Part shown: positions 42,577 to 55,549 of the stretch, piece after piece | How positions within the stretch are numbered: the first letter of the stretch is position 1 | Layout: every line of letters starts with the position of its first letter | The notes under the pieces: model-generated | The model's database searches: none | Seen by the model: only the letters and a program-made list of their open reading frames with translations | What the model was told of the DNA's origin: nothing | Source: Zoroaster sp. YZ-2022 | Taxonomy: Eukaryota > Echinodermata > Asteroidea > Forcipulatida > Zoroasteridae | DNA: 64,000 nucleotides | Assembly (NCBI GenBank): GCA_029582265.1 | Contig: CM055819.1 | Location: 10,837,087 to 10,901,086 of the forward strand | Reading direction: 5' to 3' | Program-made: the position numbers and the translations under genes

Positions 42577-43954
42577 CATGCAGAGCGACAAGAGGTTTGT
42601 GCGCATGCGCCTTTTTCTGCTCTGTATAGCGCCCTCTATTGGTGTTGTTTCACCAACTTTAAACAAGGTCGCGTCTTTTGAAATTTGGCAAATCGACTGG
42701 AGGTGTACGATCAAAGTGAGTGCAAATGCCAAATGACCTCAATGAACAAAGATCACACATCAATCTACAGTCATGGCTTTACAAGATGACACGTTTCTGG
42801 GTGAATTCATCGAAACCCGCGAAGTGTAAAAAGCGTCTTCAATGTGCATCAAATATTGAGCATCCGTTAAATTTTACAGATCGAGAGAAGCTAATTATTG
42901 GTCCATTTTTGACGTTATTGTACGTCTTTCGTGAATTTTTTTCTTGAAAAATCAAGCATAGGAGGGTAGTTAAACTCACGAAGAACAGTTTCATGGTGAT
43001 TATACCTGAGCAAACCCAAGTAACGGCCTCTGGGCAGCAATTCAAAAAAGGTGAAATATTGCTATTGATTACATCTTCGCTGTTTAAATAATGGATTTGG
43101 AGTGCATAGAAAGGAAAAAAATCCTTAAATTAATTTAAAATGGAAGAGTGAACAGAATATATGTATTAAATATTGGTTTATATTGGCTTATAAACTCAAA
43201 TCATTCCCCGTTTTTTTTATATTCTAACGTTATTAAAAAATTATTTAACCCCCCTTACATGTACAATGAAAACGCCCACAATCTAATCCGTGTGTGTATG
43301 CACACGCATACACAATGATGTCATCCCAAAAACCGTAACGGGTTCCCCAGAAATCTTTTGTTTAACAACGCTAAAGCCGCAGGGGAATCCCACCGTTTAA
43401 AAGTTAGCTACTGGGTTTGCTCAAATAACAAAGTAATAATTAGTTAAAATAAGAGTTCTTTCACCTATCATACTTTTTATGTCTCAAGGAAAATTCATCA
43501 TCAGGAAGAAAATCCGCTTTGAAATATTACCTTTTTCAGCGTGCGCGCTCTTGTCAAGGGCCAAAGTTGTGCACAAAAAAACTTCAAGGAAATTCGCGCG
43601 TTTGCCCATATTGCTGTAATGTTAGTTCAATATTTGCAGACGACATATTCTTTGTAATCCTATTGGTTAAAAATTCTCTTTGAAATTAATTTTCAGTATG
43701 TAACAGGCGTTTTTATCAATGAACTCCGCGACGGAAAAAAAAAGTAAAGGTCACGTTATGAATATGCATTTTTGTATGACCCTTCAAAATTCTCGCGCAT
43801 GCGCCCAAACCACATGTCGCCTGCAGAGCATTTTGAACAGCGGTGCCGTGGCTACGCTGCTGTTGAACAGAATATTGGGATTAGGCCAAAAACAAAGTCG
43901 GTGCGGTGACGCGCTTTTTTGCCAACAGGGAAATACGTGATACATTGTATACAC

Positions 43955-44195
43955 GGGGACCAACATTTCCCATATACAAAGTATGGTGGCTAAGAGAGGC
44001 CACACAAATTGGGTAAACGTTCATATCTGTAAATGAAAAAGTCGTTTAAAGCACAGCACGGCAGACTTCCAATCGATCCAGCAATTTTGGCTGCAATTGG
44101 ACATCGTTTCATAGTAAATAAAAAGAAAATTAAAAATGCCGACGCGCGGTGGGTCTGAGGCGACGCGCGCGGAGACCAATAACCAGAGACTTTTA
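43955..44195 (+). mobile_element. Dispersed element family D, copy 2 (unexpanded)
   Basis: GGGACCAACATTTCCC, GTATGGTGGCTAAGAGAGGC and AACCAGAGACTTTT in order. It carries one AAAATGCCGAC..GGTCTGAGG monomer instead of an array, showing the state before expansion at 29273-30136. Confidence 0.8.
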
Positions 44196-45589
44196 ATTAA
44201 AATGTTATAGGACTTTGCATTGTTCATCACATGTAATCGGAGCCTCGTTGGACCCCACGGTATTATTATTTTTGTTTGGCTATTGCATGTTCAAATGTTC
44301 TTTTTCCAACTGGCAATTGAATTGGAATTGGAGTTTCATAAACATTCATTTCTGTGCACATAACACAGAAAGCAGAAGGTTGTATGCCTTCCGGTATACT
44401 AACACAGATCAAGTTGAAGACGAGTTACAAGAAAACGTGAAACAATAAAAAGAAAAATAACAGAAAAACAGGAAGAATGGAGATAGGAGAAATATAACAC
44501 GATGAATTTGAGAAAGAAACTATATATATATATATATGTTTCATATAGTGGGAGACAGAAGGCTGTGTTAAATACCCTGATCAATAGCTTTCCAAAGACG
44601 AGGACATGCAGAATGGACATAAAGATTATTATGTAATCGTGTATAACAGTGGACTCAATAACTGAGGAAAAGTAATTAAAAAATTATGTGAGGCAGAAGA
44701 TGATTGGTCTATTTGAACATGAAAGTGCCCATTTGAAATTTGTTAAGATCAATAGGTGTCAGGGTGTTAATTTAGCAAATATTTTGGGATCATGAGCAAA
44801 GAATACCGGTACAGTTTACCATGTGTGCCCAGTACGGGAGTGTTCAGTGTCAAGTGAGAATAATGTGTGAATTGGAAGAAAAGAACGAAGCCCGTGTTAT
44901 GAGAAACAACGTTGGAGATGGTGGAGATGTGTTATTTTCAGGTAACCTATAATTATTACCATGCAACGCCAGTAAATGCGATCGACCCGATTGATACCAA
45001 TTATATGTTGGAGGCGTCAAATATTCAGGCCTCGCCCATCTGAAAGATAATGAATTTGCTTCGTGTGGCCCAGCTTCAAAACCTACCAACAAAAACTCCC
45101 TCGACCAAATGTATCCGTTCGTATAAGTGAGGGGGGGGGGGGGGGTAGTGTGCTAATGTTATTTTTGCACTAATTTTTTGCCATGCATACAAAAGTTTGT
45201 GACGAGAAAGACTATTTTGCGAACACCCGGTACCCACCCCCACCCACCCCCCATTGGCCGTCAAGCCAGTTTTAACACATCATATAAACGTATATTGAAG
45301 GACTGCTTGGATTTTCAATAAATTTGTTCAAAATACGTTTGAGTTAGTTTGTGAACCGAATGACATTTCAAATTGACTCCGTCGACTGAATTGATCAAAT
45401 TCATGATAATGTATCCTATAAAATTGTTATAATAATTATATGATTTTGTTCATTAATAACTGTATTAATATATGCGGCCGCGGCGGAAGCGGAGGGGGTT
45501 ACAAGGTGAAACTTCCCCCACTCTAGAAAAGGTCCTGATTTCCACACACCCCACACACATTAAAATTTTTTTCCATGTATATAATTATT

Positions 45590-45800
45590 GGAACCAGACA
45601 AAATTTCCCATACACAAAGTACGGTGGCCAAGAGAGGCCTTACAAATCGGGCAAACGTTCTTACCCCTATGTGAAAAAAGTTGTTTAACACTTGTTGCAC
45701 GGCAGAATTCCAATCGATCCATCAAAATAAATAAATAAACATGCAGGCACGCGGATCTGAAGCGACACGAGGAGACCAGAAACCAGAGACCTTTTTTGGA
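45590..45800 (+). mobile_element. Dispersed element family D, copy 3 (unexpanded)
   Basis: GGAACCAGACAAAATTTCCC, GGTGGCCAAGAGAGGC, CCCCTATGTGAAAAAAGT and AACCAGAGACC in the same order as the other two copies, with a diverged single monomer (CGCGGATCTGAAGCGACACG). Confidence 0.8.
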
Positions 45801-46304
45801 CTTGTGCTTAGTGATGATTTAAAGAAGTTTGTTTAACAAAACATTTACTGTAGTACACTCAATTTTCATAAATAATATATGAGTACAACAGTATTTATCT
45901 GCAGTTCGTTATTAAGATAGCAAAAAATACATATTTGCAATGATTACACCTACGTACAAGAACACGTGTATAAAGAACAAAAAAGGGGTTTAGTTGGCAC
46001 ACAAAATGAAATAGGGCCGACATTAACATTAAATATTTCTTAAAAACAATCAAGTTTCAATTAAACAAGCAACAAAACCCAAATAAACAGTGCTTTTCAA
46101 ATTATCTTGCAAAGTGTATCATGTACCTTTTGTACAAGGAATAACAAAAGTGCCAAAACAGACTTAAACAATAACAAAAACAGTATAATCCAATTGTAAT
46201 AAACATTTACAGTTATGTCTATTATAGAATGATGAAAATGATGAAAATGTGTCGTGTAATTATTGTTTTAACCCTTAAGTGCGCGCGATCGATTTTTATA
46301 CACT

Positions 46305-47077
46305 ATGACACGAGCTGCCAGTCGACAACTGGCACGCGTAATTCAATGAATGGGGGCATATACCGTTGCATAATCGTTTTCCTAGCATTCCCACATTCTT
46401 TCAGATAGTCTAGAGGTTGTATATAACCATTTCAGGGGCGGATCCAGGAATTTTTAAGGGGGGGAGAGGGCAGGGTGGGGGGGTCAAGATTTTCATTTTT
46501 TTTTTTTTCTGATAATAACCACCTGTTATGTTTTGTATTATTTGGGGTTTTCCCCTCCCCACCCTCCCCCACCCCTGGATCCGCGTCGGAATTCCCATAA
46601 TATATTTCCACCCTTTTCAGGGGAGGATTCATGATTTTTTAGAGGGGGGGCGGTAGGTTTTTCTTTATGTCCGAAAATTATATTGTACACTATAAGGGGA
46701 GCTGCCAGTCGACAACTGGCACGCGTAACTCAATGAATGGGGGCATATACCGTTGCATAATCGTTCTCCTAGCATTCCCACATTCTTTCAGATAGTCTAG
46801 AGGTTGTATATAACCATTTCAGGGGCGGATCCAGGAATTTTTAAGGGGGGGAGGGCAGGGTGGGGGGAGGGAGGGCAGGGTGGGGGGTCAAGAATTTTTT
46901 TTTTTCTGATAATAACCACCTGTTATGTTTTGTATTATTTTGGTTTACCCCCCTCCCCCACCCCCTCCCCCCACCCCTGGATCCGCGTCGGAATTCCCAT
47001 AATATATTTCCACCCTTTTCAGGGGAGGATTCATGATTTTTTGCAGGGGGGGGCGGTAGGTTTTTCTTTTTCTTTAT
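46305..47077. repeat. 387 bp tandem duplication containing a GGATCC MITE
   Basis: GCTGCCAGTCGACAACTGGC at 46314 recurs at 46701, and the following sequence (GGGGGCATATACCGTTGCAT..) repeats for about 380 bp. Each unit holds a short element bounded by GGGGCGGATCCAGG and CCTGGATCCGCGTC with long G/C runs. The units differ mainly in homopolymer length. Confidence 0.88.
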
Positions 47078-48139
47078 GTCCGAAAATAACCCCCTGTTAT
47101 GTTTGTTATTATTTTTGGTTACATGAGCTACAGGGTACCAGATTCCCCTGCAGTGTCCCTTGTCTCACTGTACGACTGTTGTAATAAACCATAGAGCTGA
47201 ATAAATCATGTCTGTCCACCATGTCCCCTGGCATTTTCAAGGTCCACTCATTTGTTTACACCATCCTTTTTTTATAGCTCCATGTTTACACTTTGAAAAC
47301 CCACCTCCCACCATGGAAAAAAAGGGGGGATGGGGGGGGGTGGCTAAATGGGCAGTCAAAACCTACTCTTCCTCCGCTTATAGCTAGATACGCTATGCTT
47401 GGCGTGCCAAACAATTATTACTTCCAGACATAGCTCCCTTCACGCCACGTGAGTCAAACAGTCGTTTACAGCCAAGTCAAACAGCTGTTTTCAGTCAGGC
47501 TTGCTTCAAAGCCCGCCTAACCTCCCCAACCCCCAACCCCCCCACAGACCTAGTAGTAAACAACTCATTCATAAAAAACGTACAATGTATCAAACACTCC
47601 TTGACAGTAGCCTGTCTGGCAGCTGGGTCAATTACCTCTAAAGATTATGTTGCTGTACAATTTCAATGGGGAAATCCCTTGGGAGCTGACCTCGCCTGAC
47701 CCTACTTGTAAACAATGCCGCTCCTAAACGACCGCATGGTGGCCACTCAAACTCTGCAATATGTTTCTCAAGCGTATAATGTACAAAGTCAAGGAAAATG
47801 GGGTTTCAACTAATTTCATACCCAGAATAATTAACAAAAATGCTTAATTGACCAGTAGGCTACTGGCAGTTTACGCACTTAAGGATTGTGTTGAATAATT
47901 AAATTTAAAAAAGACTGATGTTTGCAATACAACTTGATCATACATTTATTGTAATGGCAGAGTTCAATTGGCCGATAATTAATAATTAATAGAAATAAGA
48001 ACAGATCACTTGATGATGGTTAAAGATATTGCATTTATATTTTGAATGGAAACAAAATCAAAAAAATCACAATAATTAAATGACACCCTAAATAAATGAT
48101 TGTCCAGTAAATCTCAAAACATTCCAAGAATTAAATGAA

Positions 48140-48680
48140 ACCCTTGTTAATATAATCCTTGTCTTTAATTGAGTGATTTGTACCTAAGTAGGCCCTAGTA
48201 CTTAAAAATCCAAAATCCAAAATCGACCCGTGGTGTTTGACCAAAAAAACACCCGTACGAGGTACGTGTACACGGCATTGAGCAGAGCCGTACATAACGC
48301 ACGTAAATGAGTGGAACACGTTTTTCATAAAAATATTAAAATATAAATAGTTGTCCAAAAAATCTCAAAAAATCACAAGAATTAAATGAAACCCTTATTA
48401 ATAGAATCCTTGTCTTTTATTGAGTGATTTGTACCTAAGTAGTACTTAAAATTCCAAAATCCCAAATCGACCCGTGGTGTTTGACCAAAAAAACACCTTT
48501 ATAAGGTACGTGTACACAGCACTGAGTAGAGCCGTATACACAACGCACGGATATGAGTGGAACATGTTTTTCATAAAAACATAATAATATAAATAGTTGT
48601 CCAAAAATTCACAACCCTTGTTAATAGAATCCTAGTCTTTAATTGAGTGAATTGTACCTAATTAGTACTTAAAAATCCAA
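48140..48680. repeat. About 225-250 bp subrepeats in the right arm
   Basis: TTGAGTGATTTGTACCTAAG occurs near 48169 and 48419 and a variant near 48642. Between them are ATCGACCCGTGGTGTTTGAC and GAGTGGAACA-type words. The same units in inverse orientation lie at 41500-41800. Confidence 0.82.
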
Positions 48681-49005
48681 AATCGCTCTGTGGTGTTTGT
48701 TTCCTACCGACTGAACCTCCATACCTACATGCACATCATTTATTTCTCAAGATTGAGTTAAACCTAACGTTATGTCAATAGTTCTGTAATGTACATGTAC
48801 GTATGTCGAGTTGTCTTGCAATAAGCTAAAAGGACTTGAACAAGTCATTTTCACACTTTTGCAGCGCCCTCATTCGTTTCAGAGCTTGCTTTACTTCGGA
48901 TCCTTGTTCGCGAGAAGCAATCGACTCGTGGTGTACTGTTTGCAAATCTGGAAATTAACCTCTACCAACAGTACCACTAAAAATCAGCTGTTCGTGGTTT
49001 GTTGA

Positions 49006-49923
49006 CATGGACATGGTTGGTGGGTTTTAACTCAACTAAGACAATTAATTATATATTTAGGTTAGTAAATGTACATACATCATCACCTAAAAGGATTGTT
49101 TGCTGGCAAAGTTGGGCAGTGACAGAAGTTATTATCTGTGACCTTAATTAGTTGGGTAAGTTTGTTTTTATTTTAATAATAATATTATTCACCATGCACC
49201 CACAAGTATTACTGCAAGAAATTTCCATGGGAGTTAACTTGGGAACATTGTATTTGACATGCCTGGGACTTGTTATCATCTTAAACATGAAATATTAGCC
49301 CACTGGTTACTGTCATAGAACTGTAGTTTGTACAATCACGATTTAGTAAGTGAAAGAATACAAAGTTGGTAGTTCCCAAATAAATTGAAGGTTTACAACT
49401 GTGTAACCCCTGAACCTATGAAGTTGAAACCTAGCTTAAAATAAAATAGTGGGATATGGGATTTATTATTTGAATGTTTTTAAGGGATGGTGTGTGGTTG
49501 GTTAAAACAGCTGATATTTAAGCACGTTTAAAAAAAAATTGTTATAATATTATCTTTCACTTTCTATAATACATTTGTTATTTCACACATAATTAATTAT
49601 AAATCATTAATTAAATGTATTTCAATTTTTTAAAGGTAATAGCTACAACTACAAGAATGACACAAGCAAACTGAAATATCTAGTGATCAGGACTCCTCCA
49701 CTGAGCTACTTAAGCCCCTCCTGCACCAGCATTCTGCATTCTCCTTGAAAATGATCAAAGCATACAGATTGAAATGTTGAGTTAACCAAAGGTTCTTCTC
49801 AGAACCCTTACTACTCAAAAGAGATTATTTCAATACATGTCATCGCAAATCTTACTATATCTAAAGATGATGCTTCACATCTACTAGCAGAACTTGTTCA
49901 AGAACATTATATCTACTGTATCA
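49006..49923. other. Intergenic, no features seen
   Basis: AT-rich sequence without recognisable repeats or coding exons. Confidence 0.5.
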
Positions 49924-50191
49924 TGGAGTGTCGTGGCCGAGCGGTCTAGCGCACCGAATTCAAGTTCTGGTGTTGCCAGCAGCAGGGTGTGGGTTCGAGC
50001 CCCGGTCGTGACACTTGTGTCCTTGAGCAAGGTACTTAACCATAATTGCTTCGTCCTTCGGATGGGACGTAAAGCCGTAGGTCCCGTGTGTTGTGTAATG
50101 CACGTAAAAAAGAATGCGCCTTGAGCACCACTTAGTTGGTGGATACGTGCGCTATATAAGTCCACACATTATTATTATTATTATTATTATC
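49924..50191 (+). mobile_element. tRNA-derived SINE, copy 2 (short form)
   Basis: Box A GTGGCCGAGCGGTCTAG and an intact box B GGTTCGAGCCCC. The middle differs from copy 1, reading CTTCGGATGGGACGTAAAGC, and the tail is (ATT)n. The head is the best preserved of the three copies. It is a SINE, not a tRNA gene. Confidence 0.88.
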
Positions 50192-50351
50192 ATTTACAGA
50201 AATACATTTTGGCATTATAGGCCTACAATCCAAAATCCCTGCTAAGCCATGAAATATGTTGTTAATGTTAGATGTATAAATATATTTTTGTACTATTTTA
50301 TAAATAGAGAATTGGCTGTTGCAAACTGCTTACTAACCTAAAGGACCTGTA

Positions 50352-50485
50352 GTATATAAATGCAAAATAATAGTTACTGGCCTTACATCTCAAACCTAGC
50401 GGGTTCTTTCTCTGAGAAAGAACTTGCTAGGTTCAAAACATAACTGAGGCCAATAACTACTATTTTACATTCATACTATTTTATT
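50352..50485. mobile_element. Small hairpin MITE
   Basis: AAATAATAGTTACTGGCCTT and AAACCTAGCGGGTTCTTTCTC face GAGAAAGAACTTGCTAGGTTC and GGCCAATAACTACTATTTTA around a loop of a few bases. The arms are about 65 bp. Confidence 0.78.
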
Positions 50486-50985
50486 AATTAATTCTTTTCT
50501 AGAAGAATGTTAAAAGCAAATATAAATTTTATATTATTCCAGGATAAAATAAGTTGGATACAATAATGAAATAAAATCTTCAGTTGCAATCCATATAAAC
50601 CCACGGGAACACTGTTTTATTCATATAAATGTTACTTTTTAATCAGATTTTTTGTTTCATAAGGCAATTGAAAGGTTGTCATGGAATAGTATGCTAAAAT
50701 TTCAACAGGTAAACATGAGAAAGTACTTTAAATTAATAGCTGAAGTGATGTTCTCTTCATTGCTTCCCTATCACCGTGTTTTAAACAAAATAGACTGGTG
50801 CCCCAACAATGGTATACAGGTAATCTGCACAAGAAGTCAGGATGCCATGCCGTTTCACAAAAACAAATCTTCAGGGTGCATGTAGGCCTACAGGGGGGTT
50901 AACGCTCTCAAATGATTTTTTTGAGTTTTTTTCCTTGTTTCTTATAGGTTGGTACATATTTTGAGGGGGGCATCTAAATATTTTG

Positions 50986-51076
50986 GGTTAATACCCCCCC
51001 CCCCCTACTAGGGTCCGATTAGTTTTTGGTCTCCCCCCCCTACTAGGGTCCGATTAGTTTTTGGTCTCCCCCCCCC
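50986..51076. repeat. 39 bp tandem duplication with C runs
   Basis: CTACTAGGGTCCGATTAGTT plus TTTGGTCTCCCCCCC occurs twice in tandem, bordered by long C runs. Confidence 0.88.
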
Positions 51077-52878
51077 TATCCTTTCAAAAACAACACCCTG
51101 ACCGTAAAACTGTCTGAATCAAAAATCGATATTCATCTGAATATGTATGTCATTATCTTAATCATACATTGCACATGAAATGATACAAAGTCCTTATGAC
51201 GTCAGAATGCTCGTCTGGTCTAACACCACTTTTAAAAAATCTAGCCCTGCTCCCAAAATAGGTGAAAATTATATTTGGCCCATACAAAATGTCACGCACA
51301 ATTTGTCCCCCATTGGGTAAACTTCACACATAATTAAGTCTTTGGTTTGTATGAGTATAGACAAGTACACAATAAATATTCAACAAGTCAAGTATTTATA
51401 TCTGCTGCCTGGCCAATTTTAATGGAAAGCTGTCTCTATAAGAATCTAAAATAACACAATTAATTCTTTGTACAATAAAAATATTGTTTGCTATTTGAAT
51501 GAGAATTGAATGAATTAGTAGTATATTGAATGACATTCAGTAATGCACTTACAATTGTTATCCCCATGTTACTCCCCCAAAATGGCCAACATCTACACTG
51601 GGTAATGGGACAATGTGACAAACATCATTTTAAGATTGTCAAATCCTTTCACAAAGTGTTCCTCTCATCACCAAAATCCCATTTGAATGTTGACCACATG
51701 ATAAGACCAGACCAACAGGGAAGGGGTCAACAATTTATCAGCACATAAGGCACAATATTATGAAAGATGTGTGAAATACAGATACTTGAAGGCAGTTTAT
51801 CAAAAATGATTAATTCATCACTACAGAATACACCTACATCAGTATATATGTATACTCAATATTTAGCTATTTGAGGTCTATACTGTGGCAGCCATCTTGA
51901 TTGACACAGTTGTGTTTTAGACTCTTGCAGTACCAAGGGACATAAAACCTACGAACCATGATGGTAATCGTATTCTCTGTGAAGGCTTTGTAAGTAAACC
52001 TTTAGCAAAAAACAAAAAAATAAATAAATAAATAAAGTCTGAACTTAGACGAAGTATTAGCTCAATTTTGCAAATGAAAAATACCCAATACTGGGTTGTT
52101 GAGTGTACAAAAGATGAACATTTAGTAGGACTGAATTTCAAATATTAATATATTTCTAGGACTCTTACTTGTTTCTGCACTCACTGTAGTTAGGTAAAGA
52201 TAGTTTATGAGCAACCATCAAAAAGGGTTGAATACATGGCATGATTTATTGACATTACAATTTTGATAATAATGTTACACTGACATTCATTAAGATGCTC
52301 CCTGTTGCCACAAGTCAAATTGAGTAATAATTACCTGCACTAGCCATGCAATGTCTTAAGCACTAATAAGGACAAAGTAATCAAATTACAGATAAGGCAA
52401 ATCATATTCAGGTGAAATCCAGTCATATCAGCTAGACAAAACTCACACCTCAAGGTGGCAAAGTTGCTCTAGAGTAAAAACCAGGCAGTCAACTGTATTG
52501 ATCAGTGTGGAAAATTGCTGGTAGAGTTAATAAGATTTAATAATAGTGATTTATGTCAAAGCACCCCATAGTGTTACATGTAACATTCATGTTTATTGGA
52601 TGATCATGTTAATGTCATTTAAGTATATAAATTCAAATAATCAGAATCAAACCATCGTTATAAAAGTCATCACCTCCGCAACTAACTTCTTAATATGAAA
52701 AGACAATAAGAAGGCATATAAAATATCAATAATAAAGACTGATGGTAATGAACACTACAACAGATAAAAGTAGTATCAATGGTGTATTAATTCTTGTCAG
52801 TCTCATAGGTTTGGATAATACATTCATCCTTAACTAATATTGATATTAAATATCAGCATCAAGTTGAACTGGTGAGCT
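51077..52878. other. Intergenic, AT-rich
   Basis: No gene or repeat of note; one (AAAT)n patch near 52015-52035. Confidence 0.5.
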
Positions 52879-53224
52879 AATAATAATGGAGGCATTTTAA
52901 AGCGCTCTTACACAAGGTATCACAGCGCTGTATATTATTACCCCTGCTCATCAGGCACATAAATCATTCCTGAAGCCATCTCAGCTCCCTGGGGAGTATA
53001 CAGCTTAATTGCTGCCATTTTGGCGCATATGGGCTAATCAACACAACAACCAACTCTGCCCTCACAGGTACCCATTTTACCCCTTGGTGGAGAGAAGCAA
53101 TTAAAGTGTCTTGCTCAAGGACACAAGCACCCCGGTCGCGGTTGGAATTCGAACCCACATTCTGACGACTCGGCCACCAGAACACAAATCCGATGTACTA
53201 AACCGCTCGACCATGGCACTCCAT
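52879..53224 (-). mobile_element. tRNA-derived SINE, copy 3 (minus strand)
   Basis: On the minus strand the head starts near 53224 (GAGTGCCATGGTCGAGCGGT), has box B GGGTTCGAATTCC, then CTTGAGCAAGACACTTTAAT and TACTCCCCAGGGAGCTGAGA as in copy 1. The tail is AT-rich. Confidence 0.85.
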
Positions 53225-55324
53225 GGTAAAAGCAGTATCTCCATTCCTGGCCATAATTTCATAGAAATACTTGATAATTGTGCTTGTATGTACTTCTCTT
53301 CATTTCATAGCACCACTCATTGAACATAGATAAAGCTATACTCATTATCCAGCAATTATTGCTGGCAAATAACAATACAAATACATAGTGAACATGCACC
53401 CACAGAGTGCCAAATATCCTTGCTTACCACTGAAATATGTTGATGTCTTGCAGATTGTATCTGCTATAGTTAGCTGTGCTTTGATATTTGTACATGGTGA
53501 GGTTCAGTTACCCTCTATGGACATTGACTACATAAATACTAGTTAATGCTAATAATGTCAAGGGCATGTACTAGTCAATATGTAAGGTATAACCTATGGT
53601 AAATACAACTATTATACTTGTGTATGTCATTTGTTATCGATGAATCTTTTATATTAATAAACTGAGCACCATCAAATTTTGTTTGATCAAGTATTGTCAT
53701 CTAAAGTGGTAAACACATGGATTATTATTTTAACATGCTTGGAATATTTCCATATTAAGTATTTGATATAAAAGAATTATCAGTTGCAATCTGATCAATC
53801 AAAAGAATGTGTTTAACTACAATGTTAGTGTAAGTTTTATATTTCTTTATATAATGTTACAATTAAGTTTACGAAAAATCTTATGTTAAAGTGATTACAT
53901 AATTACTTAGTATTATCAAAATTTGCAAGTTTTCTATGCATAGAGAAAAGACTAAATTTGGCAAAATTAGGGCTCTATAATAAATAAATTCTATTATAAA
54001 AATAATTGTTAATAAATCTAATGAATTGTTTCAAGTTAGTTGTTAAAAAAACTCACTTGTGAAAGCTTAAGAGTTAAACTACTTGAGATTAGTCTTGCAA
54101 TCCAAGTCAAACATTTTCATGACAATTTCATGACATTTTATTGACATGAAATTATTATTGTGATCTATACAGGATCTCTGTCAATTCAAATGAATCAACA
54201 TATTGAAGACTCTTGTTTACAGTTTGGGTCTGATCCACCCATGTGATTCTATCAATAATTTGATATACTTCTAGGGTCAAGAAAGTTAGCCACTTTGATA
54301 TTATATAAGTAATACATTTAACAATTGAAAAACATTTAAGATGCTGTATAATTCTCAAACTATAAGCATATACTACATTATAGGACTGAAACGTCTGAAT
54401 CAGTTGAGAAGACTAACACTTAAACCAACAGTTTTCATTAACTGTTTGATACACTGATACACTCATAGCTTGATTGCTTGTTTTGCAATTATGGAAGCAC
54501 CACAGTTAAACAACATACTATAATGCCACTATTTATCTTACAAGTTCAATAATGATTGTTTCTGTGTGGATAGTAGATATCGCTAAAAGATAAGGTACAA
54601 CATTGGTAATGTTGGCAAATTGCTTATTTGAATATGAATTTTTTTTCACTGAATCATCACCACCACCACCACCACCCACACCACCACACACCATCACCAC
54701 CACCACTACCATCATAATAATAATAAACTGTCTATAAATGGATGTATACTTAATAAGAATCAAGATATATGTAAAGAAACTAACCTGTGAACAGCTTATT
54801 CTGTTGTGTACAGAATGAGTAAATAGTGAAAATGCATTCATATTTGTTAGTATGCATTCTAATAATGGATCACTGTGGCATCCATTTTTTGCCAAAATGC
54901 CAACATGTTTGGTACAATAATGTTAGTTTTATGATAATAATTACTTTAGTTTGTTTGTGGCTTATTACCAATGGTGTGTAATCCCTTAATAAACAACCAA
55001 CCTGTCAATATTTCAACTCAATTAAAATGTGGATTAAACAAATAAAACAAAAGAACAAAAAGTGTTTTCTCTGAAATAACAACACTTCAGACTGAATAAT
55101 TGTTTCAAGATGATTGGTACCTTGACCAACTTCATATCGAATTAGCTTTCAGATAATAATTTGGTAATTTTGATATCAAGTAATAACCATGCAATGTTGT
55201 ATCTTTTCTTGAGAACACCTCACACAATCAGATACCTCATCAATGTCTATCAAACTTTTAAACATAATTCATAATGTATTATAATATGAGCCTATGGCTA
55301 TGAAGTGGTAAGTTAAGGGTTAGA
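53225..55324 (-). other. VCL 3' UTR and/or downstream flank
   Basis: AT-rich and non-coding on both strands. It lies just 3' of the vinculin stop on the minus strand, so the VCL 3' UTR must begin here; its end is not determined. An interrupted (CAC)n microsatellite sits at 54655-54713 followed by (ATA)n. Confidence 0.5.
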
Positions 55325-55491
55325 TTAGTAATCATATGGATTACGACGAACCCAACGAAGCTTCTGTCCTGCATCAGTACGTATCTTAATTGAAGCTGCT
55401 TCAGATGCACGGACTGTTTCCTTGACTGCTTGCATCAGGTTCTGAGCATTACCAATCAACATCTCAGTAGCTTCTTCATCTTTCTCAGGAT
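55325..55491 (-). CDS. VCL: Vinculin, last coding exon
   Basis: The minus strand reads (D)[18 protein letters not shown] then [35 protein letters not shown] and a TAA stop (55325-55327). It starts after acceptor ATTATTAG in phase 1. This is the end of the vinculin tail domain: [28 protein letters not shown] and LRWVR are hallmark residues of its last helix and C-terminal arm. Vinculin links talin and alpha-catenin to F-actin at adhesions, and the C-terminal arm takes part in lipid and actin binding. The final residues (RNPYDY) differ from the vertebrate WYQ end but keep an aromatic terminus. Upstream exons lie beyond the window end. Confidence 0.95.
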
Positions 55492-55549
55492 CTAATAATT
55501 AACAAAGCAACTTAGTGTCAACTTCATTCAAACAAATGTATCGCTTATT

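Larger units (their letters stand above)
39940..48985. mobile_element. Composite bounded by long inverted arms (about 9 kb)
   Basis: The left side (39940-41860) and right side (48100-48985) are inverted relatives. Outer words: CGCGAACAAGGATCTGAAGT and CGAATGAGGGCGCTGCAAAA (left) against TTTGCAGCGCCCTCATTCG and GGATCCTTGTTCGCGAGA (right). Inner words: ACCACGGGTCGATTTGGGAT and TACTTAGGTACAAATCACTC (left) against their inverses at 48168-48240. Each arm holds 225-250 bp subrepeats. The middle contains other families (hAT MITE, element D copies, a 387 bp duplication) and no coding sequence that I recognise. The exact ends and target duplication are not resolved. Confidence 0.65.

Noticed and set aside
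49924..50000. Candidate tRNA gene with A and B boxes
   Set aside because: The head continues into a shared SINE body with an ATT tail and recurs elsewhere; no complete cloverleaf was confirmed.
50652..50885. 77-codon ORF after TTTCATAAGG
   Set aside because: Considered as an exon or repeat-derived gene, but no motif, no convincing splice sites and no partner exon were found.
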